A stretch of DNA of 64,000 nt, from positions 170,378 to 234,377 of the forward strand of contig JAQTZZ010000001.1 of assembly GCA_028687545.1 (NCBI GenBank), given 5' to 3'. The DNA is from Candidatus Wallbacteria bacterium. GTDB taxonomy: Bacteria > Muiribacteriota > JAQTZZ01. Shown here piece after piece: positions 44,382 through 53,184 of this stretch (positions are counted from its first letter, which is position 1; each line of letters starts with the position of its first letter). The notes under the pieces are model-generated. The model saw nothing but the letters and a program-made list of their open reading frames with translations. It had not been told where the DNA came from and did not search any database. The position numbers and the translations under genes were made by a program.

Positions 44382-45727
44382 TTTTTTTCTCCAAAGGCCG
44401 ACAGAGCCTGGACCAAAGCGTCCATTTCCCGGACAGTCCGCTTTTCCGTGGCAGCGATCAACAGGCCGAGCCTGTCTTCAGGTTTGAATCTGGAGAGAGG
44501 CACTCCGCAGAGCAGATTGTGAGAGGAAAACAGCTCGTCGAAAATCTCGGCTGCCGGCTTGGGGCAGTCGATCAGGAATTCCTTGTAGAATTCCCCGCTG
44601 TAACGCAGTGAAAAGCCAGGGATCTTACTGATCTTCCCGGCCAGGTAATGGGCATTACCTGAACTTGTTTCTGCCGATTCCGCGAGCCCTGCCGCACCTG
44701 CGAGCGAGAGGTAGATGGTAGCCCGGAGGGCACAGAGCGCTTGATTGGAGCAGATGTTGGAAGTGGCCTTTTCACGCTTGATATGCTGCTCCCTGGCCTG
44801 CAGGGTGAGCACGAAGCCTTCCTTCCCGTCCCTGTCCAGGGCCTTGCCGACAAGCCTGCCAGGCATTTTTCTCATCAGCGTTTTATCCACTGCGAAGAAT
44901 CCTGCATAGGGTCCGCCGAAGCTCAGTGGAATCCCGAGCGGCTGGCAGTCACCAACGCAGGCCGCTGCCCCATATGAGCCCGGCGCTGTGAGCAAGCCGA
45001 GCGAATTGGGGTCTGCACTTACAATCAGCAATGCCTTGTCTTTTACCACTGCTGAAATTTCAGGGCCGTTTTCCACGATCCCGAAAAAATTAGGATTCTG
45101 CAGCAGCAGACAGGCTGTATCAGGGATAAGTTTCCCTGCCAGGTCTTTGAGGTCGATTCTGCCGGATTTATCTGATTTAACTGGATGGAGAACGATCTCC
45201 AGGCAGGAAAGATAGGTTTTGAGCACTTCCAGGTAACAGGGGTGCAGTGAATCGGGATAAAGCACGGTTTTCTTCCCGGTCTGGCGGGTGCAGAGCAGCG
45301 CGGCCTCGGCCAGTGCGGTAGGGCCGTCATACATGGAGGCATTGGCCACTTCCATGCCTGTCAGCGAGCAGATCAGGCTCTGAAACTCGAAGATCGCCTG
45401 CAGGGTGCCCTGCGAAACTTCGGGTTGATATGGAGTGTACGCGGTATAGAATTCTCCCCTGGATGTAAGCGCGTCGATGGCGCTTGGTACATAATGGTCG
45501 TAAGCGCCTGCTCCCATGAAACAGGGTGCTTCTGCAGCTTTCCGATTTTTGATCGCTAGATCCTGCACCAGGCTCAAGGTTTCCTGTTCGGTCAGGCCAG
45601 TCAGGAAGTCGAATTTCTTTAATCTGATTTTCTCAGGGATCGCGGAGAACAGCTCGTCCACTGATTTCACTCCGATCTCCCTGAGCATTTCCTTTCTGTC
45701 GTCGGCTGTCAGGGGGATATATGGCAT
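44378..45727 (-). CDS. gcvPA: Glycine dehydrogenase (decarboxylating), subunit 1
   Basis: This 449-residue subunit is the N-terminal half of split P-protein, as in anaerobes and Gram-positives. The opening MPYIPLTADDRKEMLREIG and the motifs FMGAGAYDHYVPSAIDAL and TPYQPEVSQGTLQAIFEFQ (residues about 72-115) are diagnostic. It starts on the stop codon base of gcvH. Together with GcvPB it forms the active tetramer. Confidence 0.96.
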   Translation of the reverse strand: MPYIPLTADDRKEMLREIGVKSVDELFSAIPEKIRLKKFDFLTGLTEQETLSLVQDLAIKNRKAAEAPCFMGAGAYDHYVPSAIDALTSRGEFYTAYTPYQPEVSQGTLQAIFEFQSLICSLTGMEVANASMYDGPTALAEAALLCTRQTGKKTVLYPDSLHPCYLEVLKTYLSCLEIVLHPVKSDKSGRIDLKDLAGKLIPDTACLLLQNPNFFGIVENGPEISAVVKDKALLIVSADPNSLGLLTAPGSYGAAACVGDCQPLGIPLSFGGPYAGFFAVDKTLMRKMPGRLVGKALDRDGKEGFVLTLQAREQHIKREKATSNICSNQALCALRATIYLSLAGAAGLAESAETSSGNAHYLAGKISKIPGFSLRYSGEFYKEFLIDCPKPAAEIFDELFSSHNLLCGVPLSRFKPEDRLGLLIAATEKRTVREMDALVQALSAFGEKK

Positions 45728-46107
45728 TAATGAGCCCCCTCTGCCGCAGTCTTCTCATAATCACCGGCAGAGAGCAGGGAATCCAGTTCCTTCTGGTTGG
45801 AAAGTTTCAGTTTCACCAGCCAGCCGTCATTTTGCGGGCTCTGGTTGACAGTCTCAGGGGCATCGGCCAGGCTTGAATTGACTTCGATCACTTCGCCTGA
45901 AGCAGGGGAAAAAAAATCAGAAGAAGCCTTGACTGACTCGATCATTCCGAGCGTCTCGCCCTGCTTTACTTTTTTACCTTTCTGGGGAAGTTCCACATAG
46001 ACGATGTCGCCGAGTTCGTGCTGCGCGAAATCAGTCAGTCCAACTGTGCCTGTGTCACCTTTCAGGCTGATCCATTCGTGGGTTTTGGTGAATTTTATCT
46101 GGTCCAT
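45727..46107 (-). CDS. gcvH: Glycine cleavage system H protein
   Basis: This 126-residue lipoyl carrier shuttles the aminomethyl group between P- and T-proteins. The lipoylation lysine is Lys60 in LGMIESVKASSDFFSPASGEV, given by the core ESVKA. The N-terminus KFTKTHEWISLKGD is standard. A GCAGGAGG site lies directly ahead of the ATG. This is the first gene of the six-gene operon. The 134 bases upstream (46108-46241) show no glycine riboswitch core. No gcvT occurs in the window. Confidence 0.96.
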   Translation of the reverse strand: MDQIKFTKTHEWISLKGDTGTVGLTDFAQHELGDIVYVELPQKGKKVKQGETLGMIESVKASSDFFSPASGEVIEVNSSLADAPETVNQSPQNDGWLVKLKLSNQKELDSLLSAGDYEKTAAEGAH

Positions 46108-46241
46108 GAGTCCTCCTGCTGAAATGATTTAAATTAATTTTACAACCGGAGTGGGAAATTCACAAGGGGCACTTTTAAAACTCATTTTGGGTCTGAAAAT
46201 GAATTTTCTGCAAGTCAAACCGGATCAGGTCCGGACAGGAA

Positions 46242-46907
46242 TTATTTGTGCGTCTCAATATATTCGTCAAGCTCTTGATGCCACTGATCAGGCTCAAATG
46301 TCCTGGGAACAGTTTCCTCACTGAACAGTAAATCCACCAGATAGCGTGGCCGCCTGTCGCCCACGAACATGGATTTCACGCAGGATACGCAATATACGAT
46401 CACATCATATTCAGGCATTTCAGCGGCTTTTTTCTTCATCTGCATAACGACCTGATCTGTGGGAATGCTTCCAAAGAAGCTGTCGCCGCAGCAGGTACTG
46501 TTTGATTTTGTTTTCTTCGGCTCGACCAGTGAAATGTTCATTTTTTCGGCCAGTTTTCTGACTGCCGTATGAATCCTTGCCTGATCCCGGGCAGGGCAGG
46601 CGTCGAGTATGGTCATTTTCCGGCCCTTATAATCGGGCAACTGCATGATTTCATTTTCCGCGAACACTTCCCAGAGCGAGATATTGGCGGTATCAGGGTA
46701 ATTCTCCCGGAATCTCCGGTCGCAGCCTGGACAGGTATTGATGAGTTCAGTTCCGGGTGGAACAGGAGGAACATGTTTGCAGCAGGAGAGCAATTTTTCA
46801 ATTTTACCGAATTTCTTCTGCAGAGAGAGATGGACTTTTTCCGCAAGTGCAGGCTTGTAGAGCATTAAAGCGCAGCCTGGTGCGAAGAGTTTTTTCATGG
46901 GTTTCAA
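46242..46907 (-). CDS. CCG-domain (heterodisulfide reductase-like) Fe-S protein
   Basis: This 221-residue protein has cysteine groups of the CCG type: FAPGCALMLYKPALAE at the start, LLSCCKHVPPV near residue 41, NTCPGCDRRF near 59, then STCCGDSFFG near 137 and VYCVSCVKSM near 172. Two CCG-like sites are typical of HdrB-type and related redox proteins that bind a non-cubane 4Fe-4S cluster. It stands alone between gcvH and a 62-residue gene, with no electron-transfer partner beside it, though rnf genes lie just beyond. A second possible start is Met4. Confidence 0.75.
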   Translation of the reverse strand: MKPMKKLFAPGCALMLYKPALAEKVHLSLQKKFGKIEKLLSCCKHVPPVPPGTELINTCPGCDRRFRENYPDTANISLWEVFAENEIMQLPDYKGRKMTILDACPARDQARIHTAVRKLAEKMNISLVEPKKTKSNSTCCGDSFFGSIPTDQVVMQMKKKAAEMPEYDVIVYCVSCVKSMFVGDRRPRYLVDLLFSEETVPRTFEPDQWHQELDEYIETHK

Positions 46908-46935
46908 ATCCGTCTTTTCAGGATCTCGTAGTTTG

Positions 46936-47124
46936 TTAATTAAAGATGCGGGATCTGTGGACTGCCTTGATTTTACCTGACTTTATTTCACTCAGCCTTT
47001 TCCGGATTTCTTTCTTCTCACCGGATAGCAGCAAGAGAAGCATCTCCCTGTCGCTGCCATCGAGTTTCAAAATGCTCTCAGCAATATCCTCAACCGAGAG
47101 TTTAACTGAAAGTGTAACGCTCAT
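46936..47124 (-). CDS. Small helical protein of unknown function, possible antitoxin
   Basis: This 62-residue protein begins MSVTLSVKLSVEDIAESILK and continues with charged, leucine-rich helices (GEKKEIRKRLSEIKSGKIK). CCGGAGG lies ahead of the ATG, good support for expression. It has a beta-strand plus helices outline similar to small ribbon-helix-helix or antitoxin-type proteins, but no toxin gene is next to it. Family not assigned. Confidence 0.5.
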   Translation of the reverse strand: MSVTLSVKLSVEDIAESILKLDGSDREMLLLLLSGEKKEIRKRLSEIKSGKIKAVHRSRIFN

Positions 47125-47141
47125 TTTTCCTCCGGAAATCT

Positions 47142-47155
47142 CAACTTACCAACTT
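47142..47155. repeat. Short octamer-repeat remnant, copy 4
   Basis: The plus strand reads CAACTTACCAACTT, which on the minus strand is AAGTTGGTAAGTTG, the same opening as copies 1-3. It sits just upstream of the 62-residue gene. A fragment of the NGTTNGTA family. Confidence 0.5.
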
Positions 47156-47290
47156 TAAGGATAGCTCTGAAAATGCGAAAAGGCAATTGAATAAAGGTGA
47201 TTTCAGCCACCCCGCATCGGCAGCGGCTGCGTATACGTTTATTAGGCCACTTCCGGCCTGTATACTCCGCAATCGGAATTGTAATTATAA

Positions 47291-47872
47291 TCACTCGGGA
47301 ATCATGCCGGAAAAGCCCAGAAAAGCCGTTGCCATCAGCATGGCCACGATCAGGGCGATCGGGATGCCCTGCAGCGATTCAGGGACGTCCGACAGTTCCA
47401 GCCGCTCCCTGATCCCTGCCATCAGCACCAAGGCCAGGGTGAAACCGAGCGCTGCGCCGACTCCTGAGACGACTCCTTGAACGAAATTATAATTTTTCTG
47501 GATGTTGAGGATGGAAACTCCGAGCACTGCGCAGTTCGTGCTGATCAGCGGCAGATAGATTCCCAGTGCCTGATACAGGGCAGGGACGTATTTCTGCAGG
47601 AACAGTTCCACAAACTGGACCAGGGCTGCGATGGTGAGGATGAAGCTCAATGTCTGCAGGTATTCAAGCTTGAGCGGAATCAGCATGTAACGCTGGATCA
47701 GCCAGGTGATGGCAGCAGCCAGGCCCATTACAAAGGTCACGGCGCTGCCCATGCCTACCGCTGTTTCGAGCTTCTTGCTGCAGCCCAGGAACGGGCAGAT
47801 CCCCAGGATCCGTGACAGCACAAAGTTGTTGACCAGGATCGTGGCGATCAGGATGTAGCCGAGTTCATGCAT
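47291..47872 (-). CDS. rnfA: Rnf electron-transport complex subunit A
   Basis: This 193-residue polytopic subunit has six hydrophobic helices. The conserved opening is YILIATILVNNFVLSRILGICPFLGCS, with Cys-containing IGICPFLGC-like region near residue 22. The second signature TNCAVLGVSILN lies near residue 112. RnfA and RnfE are paralogues that bind a membrane Fe-S cluster. It is the last of the five rnf genes in this direction. RnfB, which normally follows, is absent. Confidence 0.93.
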   Translation of the reverse strand: MHELGYILIATILVNNFVLSRILGICPFLGCSKKLETAVGMGSAVTFVMGLAAAITWLIQRYMLIPLKLEYLQTLSFILTIAALVQFVELFLQKYVPALYQALGIYLPLISTNCAVLGVSILNIQKNYNFVQGVVSGVGAALGFTLALVLMAGIRERLELSDVPESLQGIPIALIVAMLMATAFLGFSGMIPE

Positions 47873-48468
47873 CAGACGCTCCCTTCGCTTTTCCGGGAGA
47901 TCCGGTTGAACAGCCAGAGTGACAGAGCCATAGTCAGGAATCCTCCTGGCGGCAGGATCATCATCAGAGCCGGTTCAAAGCGTGGACCGAACAAGAGTAT
48001 CCCGAAAATTGTGCCGTTACCCAGAATTTCCCTGACAGAGCCAAGCAGCAGCAGAGCCAGGGTAAAACCGATGCCCATTCCCAGAGCGTCCAGCAGGGAA
48101 GGGCCTGGGCCGTATTTATAAGCAAAGACCTCGGCGCGGGCAATGATGATGCAGTTGACTACTATCAGAGGGATGAAGATTCCCAGAGCTTTATGCAGAT
48201 CCGGAGTATAGGCGGCCATGATCAGATCAACCACTGTCACGAAAGTTGAGATGACTACGATGAAAATCGGAATCCTGACCTTATCTGGAATCACGCCCCT
48301 GAGCAGAGAAATAATCAGATTCGATCCGATCAGCACGAAGGTGGTGGCTGCTCCCATGCCAAGGGCGTTGACAGCAGAGGTCGTCACTGCCAGAGTCGGG
48401 CACATTCCAAGCACCAGCCTGAAAGTCGGGTTGTCTTCGAAGATACCCCTGGAAAGTGGATTGCTCAT
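47872..48468 (-). CDS. rnfE: Rnf electron-transport complex subunit E
   Basis: This 198-residue polytopic paralogue of RnfA has the signature RLVLGMCPTLAVTTSAVNALGMG (core LGMCPTLAV) and the matching NCIIIARAEVFAYK near residue 118. Together with RnfA it forms the membrane core that passes electrons. It overlaps rnfG upstream by four bases and abuts rnfA. Confidence 0.93.
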   Translation of the reverse strand: MSNPLSRGIFEDNPTFRLVLGMCPTLAVTTSAVNALGMGAATTFVLIGSNLIISLLRGVIPDKVRIPIFIVVISTFVTVVDLIMAAYTPDLHKALGIFIPLIVVNCIIIARAEVFAYKYGPGPSLLDALGMGIGFTLALLLLGSVREILGNGTIFGILLFGPRFEPALMMILPPGGFLTMALSLWLFNRISRKSEGSV

Positions 48469-49589
48469 TTGGACACCCCCTGTCCGGCGAAGAAGAAATC
48501 CTTCATTTCCATGAATTCGTTCATTTTCAGCCTCAGGTCGTCTGTGACAGCCCTGGAGGAGATTGTGGCAGCAGTGATCGCGTCTACTTTGCCGTCAGGG
48601 TTGTCTCTGTTCAAAAATAAATCCGGGAGGGAGAGACCTTTAAACTGCTCCTGAAACCAGGGCTTCTGATAATCCATGGCCAGGTTATTGTATTTCCCGG
48701 AGATTTTATGGCAGATCAGCGGATTGATTTCATTGATCCTGGAACCAAGACCTGGAGTTTCGCTGTGTGAGAGTATCTTAAGGCCAAGTACTGTGCCGTT
48801 GATGCTGAAGGCTGCCAGAAAACCGATCCTGCCCCCATAACCTTTCGGGTTGCAGCTGGTTACCACACCCAGTGCGCGAGCCCCGAGTTTTCCCACAAAG
48901 AAGGTGCTGGTGTCAGGGCTTTGCAGGTTTTTCTTGTCAGTCCTGCAATCAGTAAACAGCACTTCCTGCGACAGACCTTCAAAGTTCCTTCCCTGATAAT
49001 CCAGGAATTCAACTCTCCTGTCTTTGGAATAAATGAAGTGGACAGGAAGTTTCTCGTCCAGGGTTTCCAGCACATTGGCAGTATTCAGCAGGTAAAAATT
49101 TCTGATGAACCAGGTTTTATTTTTATCTGCCTTGTCGGTCACCGGAATCCTGACCACCACGAACCTGTCAAAAGTCAGATTTTTCTGGAGAGCGGACTTG
49201 ATCAGGGTCAGCAGGTAATTTACATTTTCTTTGGGGTCCCCGGCCGGGAGTTTGCGCTCGTCGTTCACCCGGCGCAGCAATTCAGCGCCTTCAGCTTCCG
49301 GAACCTGGTATTTGTCAGGAACGCTGGTGTCGATGTCCCCTTTGATCACGTGATCAGCGACTGTATAGCTGACTGATCCGCCGCTTTCCCTGTGAACAGA
49401 GTATTTTCCGTCAGGAATGTCGATCAGATCGATACTGCCTGAGAGCAGCAGTTCGCGCCGCGAGTCGTCTTCTGCAGCAGCCAGTCTGGCAGAAATCACC
49501 GGAGCTGTAAGATTGTTCACATAGCAGAGGGTTCCGGCCGAGGCAACGCAGAACAGTGTCAGGATCAATGTGATTCTGATCACAATCAT
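48465..49589 (-). CDS. rnfG: Rnf electron-transport complex subunit G, unusually long
   Basis: This 374-residue membrane-anchored flavoprotein has an N-terminal helix (RITLILTLFCVASAGTLCYV) and a C-terminal FMN_bind domain with KILSHSETPGLGSRIN. The flavin attachment motif DAITAATISSRAV contains the threonine that binds FMN. Typical RnfG is about 200-250 residues; here about 120 extra residues lie between the anchor and the FMN domain (SVHRESGGSVSYTVADHVI to YSKDRRVEFLDYQG), similar in size to NqrC. It overlaps rnfD by four bases. Confidence 0.85.
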   Translation of the reverse strand: MIVIRITLILTLFCVASAGTLCYVNNLTAPVISARLAAAEDDSRRELLLSGSIDLIDIPDGKYSVHRESGGSVSYTVADHVIKGDIDTSVPDKYQVPEAEGAELLRRVNDERKLPAGDPKENVNYLLTLIKSALQKNLTFDRFVVVRIPVTDKADKNKTWFIRNFYLLNTANVLETLDEKLPVHFIYSKDRRVEFLDYQGRNFEGLSQEVLFTDCRTDKKNLQSPDTSTFFVGKLGARALGVVTSCNPKGYGGRIGFLAAFSINGTVLGLKILSHSETPGLGSRINEINPLICHKISGKYNNLAMDYQKPWFQEQFKGLSLPDLFLNRDNPDGKVDAITAATISSRAVTDDLRLKMNEFMEMKDFFFAGQGVSK

Positions 49590-50545
49590 TTCCCAGCCTC
49601 CAGTCGCCTCTTCGCAGTGAATCTGTCAATCAGGGGAGTGACCGCATTCATGAGCAGGATGGAATAGCAGACACCTTCAGGATATCCGCCGTATTTTCTG
49701 ATCACAACTGTGAGGATGCCTGCACCCAGCCCGAAAATAATTTTGCCCTTTCCAGTAAGAGGCGTGGTGACCGGATCTGTAGCCATGAAAAAAGCTCCCA
49801 GGATCAGCCCTCCGGCCAGCAGATGGAACATGGGATGGCCGGTAAAAAAACCGTTTTCCCCTAGCACCCAGGACAGCAGAGCAACTGTCCCGAGATAGGA
49901 GGCCGGCGTCTGCCAGCCGATGTGCCCTCGGAGCAGAAGATAGCATGCCCCGAGCAGCAGGGCCAGGGCAGAGGTTTCTCCAACACAGCCGCCCACGCTG
50001 CCCAGGAAAAGATCGATCTGGGACGTGTACTGTCCGGTTTTGGCAAGGGCAAGAGGCGTGGCGCCGGTCACCGCATCTGTAAGGCTGAGCCAGTCATGCG
50101 AATACAATCCGGCCGGTTGAGCCCAGGTAGTCATATATGCCGGCCAGGAGGCCATCAGAAAGGCTCTGCCGATCAGGGCGGGATTGAAGATGTTGTGACC
50201 CAGGCCGCCGAAAAACTGCTTGGTTACCAAAATTGCGACTATGCTTCCCGTCCCGGCAGCCCACCAGGGGGTCTGCGGGGGAAGCACCAGGGCCAGCAGC
50301 AGGCCGGTAACCGCAGCGGAAAGGTCGGAAACTGTAATCCTGAAGCCGCAGGCATTCTGGTACAGCCACTCTACTGCGACACAGGTAATGACACAGGTCG
50401 CGATCAGGAGCAGCGATTTCAGGCCGAAAAAGTAGATCCCGGCGAGCGCTGCCGGCAGCAGGGCGAACAGCACATCCAGCATGATGCTCTGGATAGAGTG
50501 TTCGGCTCTGATGTGAGGTGCGCTGGAAATCGTAAGTTTCGGCAT
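49586..50545 (-). CDS. rnfD: Rnf electron-transport complex subunit D
   Basis: This 319-residue membrane flavoprotein has the covalent FMN site TDAVTGATPLALAK (threonine in SGAT-like T-G-A-T) and about eight to ten helices. RSXXXXRS-like opening HIRAEHSIQSIMLDVLFALLPA is conserved. It lies between rnfC and rnfG in the standard order. The start codon is directly next to the rnfC stop. Confidence 0.93.
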   Translation of the reverse strand: MPKLTISSAPHIRAEHSIQSIMLDVLFALLPAALAGIYFFGLKSLLLIATCVITCVAVEWLYQNACGFRITVSDLSAAVTGLLLALVLPPQTPWWAAGTGSIVAILVTKQFFGGLGHNIFNPALIGRAFLMASWPAYMTTWAQPAGLYSHDWLSLTDAVTGATPLALAKTGQYTSQIDLFLGSVGGCVGETSALALLLGACYLLLRGHIGWQTPASYLGTVALLSWVLGENGFFTGHPMFHLLAGGLILGAFFMATDPVTTPLTGKGKIIFGLGAGILTVVIRKYGGYPEGVCYSILLMNAVTPLIDRFTAKRRLEAGK

Positions 50546-51883
50546 CTATGCTCCGGATTTATTTTGTTGGTGCTGTTCTTTCAGCAGATGGTATTTAGCC
50601 AGCTTGATGTAATGCGTGAGAGGGATTTTCGCAGGGCAGACGAAGCTGCAGCAGCCGCATTCCTTGCAGTCCAGCAGGCCGTATTCCCGGCATTCGGTAA
50701 ACCGGTCTTTACGGGAGAGGGCTGCAATGGTCACAGGCAGGAGCAGCGTCGGGCAGGATCTGATGCACCTGCCGCAGCGGATGCAATTACCCCATTCCGT
50801 GTCTGCACTGAAATTGCTGCCTTGCAGTAGAATTCCGCAGGTGCCCTTGATGACCGGCGCGTCCAGTGTGGGCTGCGAAATGCCCATCAGAGGCCCTCCG
50901 CAAATCACCTTGCCGGTTCTGCCTAAGTCAGCTTCGCAGAATTCCAGCAGCCTGGAGATCTGGGTTCCAAGCGGGACAAGGTAATTTCCAGGTTTTCTGA
51001 CTGCCGCTCCTGTGACTGTAACTACCCTGGAAATAAGAGGAATGTTCCTGGCCACGCCATGGAAAAGAGCGGCTGCTGTTCCCACGTTCTGGACGACTAT
51101 CCCGATGTCCAGGGGCAGCCCTCCGGAAGGCACTTCGCGCCCGGTCAGGCTGTAGATGAGCTGCGATTCAGAACCCTGGGGATATTTCACAGGTAAAAGA
51201 ACCGGTTTGATCCCTGAAAGTCCTTTGATCCTGATGCCGGATACCAGAGCTTCATAGCACTCGCGCTTGTTCTCTTCAATCCCGATCAGGCAGTTTTCCA
51301 GCCCCAGGATTGTCAGCAGGATTCTGATTCCCTGCAGGATTTCCTCGGACTGCTCCAGCATCAGGCGATGATCTGCTGTCAGGAAGGGCTCGCATTCTGC
51401 GCCGTTTATCAAAAGCAGATCTATCTTTTTTTCAGGAGGCGGGGAAAGTTTGACATGGGCAGGAAAGGCGGCTCCGCCCAGACCGGCGATTCCAGCTTCC
51501 TTCACGAATTGGATCAGCTCATGAACCGAGAGTTGCTCCCAATTCCGCTGCAGGCCAAATTCTTTTACCGCCTGATCCCTGCCGTCGGTCTTGATCACGA
51601 TTGCTGGAGAACGTTTTCCCTGCGGGTGCGGGGAATTTTCTACAGCAGTCACTTCGCCTGAAGAAGAGGCATGCACAGGCAGGGACACGAAGCCGTCAGC
51701 ATCGCCTATGACCTGCCCCTTTAAGACGGTTTCCCCGACCTTCACTTTGCACTTGGCCGGGTTTCCAATATGCTGGGAAAGCGGAATGATCAGCTTGTCC
51801 GGAAGCGGGATCTTTTCGATCTTTCTATCTCTGGTCTGACCTTTGCAGTCGTCCGGGTGAATCCCTCCGGGAAAGGAAGGCAT
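50546..51883 (-). CDS. rnfC: Rnf electron-transport complex subunit C
   Basis: I place the start at ATG 51883, because AGAGGT lies seven bases before it; ATG 51889 is only one base from that site. The 445-residue NADH-binding subunit has the FPGGIHPDD opening, an RnfC barrel-sandwich N-terminus (LPVHASSSGEVTAVENSPH), and a GGAAFPAHVK nucleotide/FMN loop near residue 135. Two 4Fe-4S clusters are at CIRCGRCIRSCP and CKECGCCSFVCP near the end. It connects NADH oxidation or reduction with the membrane core. It heads the rnf operon. Confidence 0.95.
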   Translation of the reverse strand: MPSFPGGIHPDDCKGQTRDRKIEKIPLPDKLIIPLSQHIGNPAKCKVKVGETVLKGQVIGDADGFVSLPVHASSSGEVTAVENSPHPQGKRSPAIVIKTDGRDQAVKEFGLQRNWEQLSVHELIQFVKEAGIAGLGGAAFPAHVKLSPPPEKKIDLLLINGAECEPFLTADHRLMLEQSEEILQGIRILLTILGLENCLIGIEENKRECYEALVSGIRIKGLSGIKPVLLPVKYPQGSESQLIYSLTGREVPSGGLPLDIGIVVQNVGTAAALFHGVARNIPLISRVVTVTGAAVRKPGNYLVPLGTQISRLLEFCEADLGRTGKVICGGPLMGISQPTLDAPVIKGTCGILLQGSNFSADTEWGNCIRCGRCIRSCPTLLLPVTIAALSRKDRFTECREYGLLDCKECGCCSFVCPAKIPLTHYIKLAKYHLLKEQHQQNKSGA

Positions 51884-51889
51884 TGGCAT

Positions 51890-52258
51890 TACCTCTGGAA
51901 ATATATTTCAAATTACAGTATTTGCTGTCTATTCAGTATAGTGGAATGCAGAAAAATGTCAAACTACTCTGCCATTCTTTCATTGATCTTGCTTTCGATA
52001 TTCCAGTTTGAAGATTGAGTTCTCAGATCGACTTGTCCCAGATCCCTGAAACCGGTTCTGATCTTGTTTATGTCGATTTTTTCAACTGAATATTTTTTAG
52101 TCATAAATAGATGCACCTGTTCAGTATTTGGTCAGAAATAATCGGGAAAAAAATTGAAATCGGCTGAACATGCAGGTAATATTTCTGGAACGGAACTTGC
52201 TTAATATAAAGAAATTTTTAAAAACGACTGAATAACGGTTGTTAATTCGGGAGGAAAA
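51890..52258. other. Intergenic region between divergent rnfC and DUF4912 gene
   Basis: About 370 AT-rich bases lie between the divergent rnf operon and the DUF4912-GH57 operon. No gene is supportable. It carries a sigma-54-like box near its right end (52186-52201). The stretch 51999-52110 has no clear hairpin or other signal. Confidence 0.5.
52186..52201 (+). promoter_or_regulatory. Sigma-54-like promoter upstream of DUF4912-GH57
   Basis: TGGAACG, four bases, then TTGCT matches the -24/-12 consensus TGGCACR-N4-TTGCW at all but one position (A for C). It lies about 57 bases before the DUF4912 start codon. No bacterial enhancer-binding regulator is seen adjacent, so this rests on sequence alone. 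Confidence 0.4.
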
Positions 52259-53143
52259 ATGGAATTCAAAGATGACTTCAAACCAATGGGAAGTTCTGGA
52301 CAACCCAAGGATGAAAAAGCTTCACAACAGCTTTATCCGGGCGAGAGACTGCCTAAGGATTATGGAAAGACTAAAATGGTGCTGATGGTGGTGGATCCGC
52401 TCTGGCTTCATACCTATTGGCTTGTCACACCTCAGAAGATCGCCGAACTGGTGAAACTTGTCGGCGAAGCGATTTTCAACGCCTCACGCTTTGTGATCAG
52501 GGTCTATGATGTGACTGATGTGGACTTCAACGGCGAGAATGCCCACAGTTATTTCGACATGGGTGTTTCACTGCAGGCCCGCAACTGGTATTTCAACTGC
52601 GGCAATCCTGACCGTAACTACCTCGCAGACCTCGGCCTGATCACTCCTGAAGGCAAGTTCGTGCTGATCGCCCGCAGTAACACCATCCGCGCTCCCCGCA
52701 ACACGATCTCCGAACAGGTGGACGACCGCTGGATATCCATAGAGCAGGACTACGCCAAAATGTACCAGCTCTCAGGCGGCGAACAGATCGGCAGAAGCTC
52801 TTTCGACATCAAAGAGATCATTGCCAGGCGGTTTCAGGAGGAATTGTCCTCAGGCTCAGTCTCGAGCTTTTCGAGCGGTTCAGTGACCGGTCTGCAGAAA
52901 CCCCCTTCCGAGAAAAGCGACTTCTGGCTAAAGGTGGAGACAGAGCTGATTGTTTACGGTGCCACTGAACCCGATGCAGACCTCAGCGTCAAAGGAATGC
53001 CGATCAAACTGAGGCCGGACGGTACTTTCACACTCAGATTCGCTCTGCCTGACGGAGAGCAGGTGATACCAGTGGAAGCGACCTCAGCCAGCAAGAAGCA
53101 TCACCGCGTGATCACCCCTGTGGTGAACAAGGTGACAAGATAA
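52259..53143 (+). CDS. DUF4912-domain protein
   Basis: This 294-residue protein lies upstream of GH57. It contains the DUF4912 pattern: MVLMVVDPLWLHTYW near residue 38, FVIRVYDVTDVDF near 80, and HSYFDMGVSLQARNWYFNCG near 96-115, then YLADLGLITPEGKFVLIARS. The C-terminus repeats a carbohydrate-module-like strand set (LRPDGTFTLRFALPDGEQVIPVEA). The protein is known to cluster with GH57 enzymes; the function is not defined. GGGAGG precedes the ATG. Confidence 0.85.
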   Translation: MEFKDDFKPMGSSGQPKDEKASQQLYPGERLPKDYGKTKMVLMVVDPLWLHTYWLVTPQKIAELVKLVGEAIFNASRFVIRVYDVTDVDFNGENAHSYFDMGVSLQARNWYFNCGNPDRNYLADLGLITPEGKFVLIARSNTIRAPRNTISEQVDDRWISIEQDYAKMYQLSGGEQIGRSSFDIKEIIARRFQEELSSGSVSSFSSGSVTGLQKPPSEKSDFWLKVETELIVYGATEPDADLSVKGMPIKLRPDGTFTLRFALPDGEQVIPVEATSASKKHHRVITPVVNKVTR

Positions 53144-53184
53144 ATTAGAAGGTAGATTCTGATATAAGCAACTAAGGAGATAAA

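Noticed and set aside
46108..46241. Possible glycine riboswitch ahead of gcvH
   Set aside because: The minus strand here lacks the conserved GGAGAG-type core and paired aptamer layout; only a ribosome site is evident.
46936..47124. 62-residue protein as part of a toxin-antitoxin pair
   Set aside because: No small toxin-like gene is adjacent on either side; the neighbours are the CCG-domain protein and rnfA.
49922..50830. 302-codon open frame on the plus strand across rnfD and rnfC
   Set aside because: It spans two strongly identified rnf genes on the other strand and is rich in Gly, Gln and Arg without any motif.
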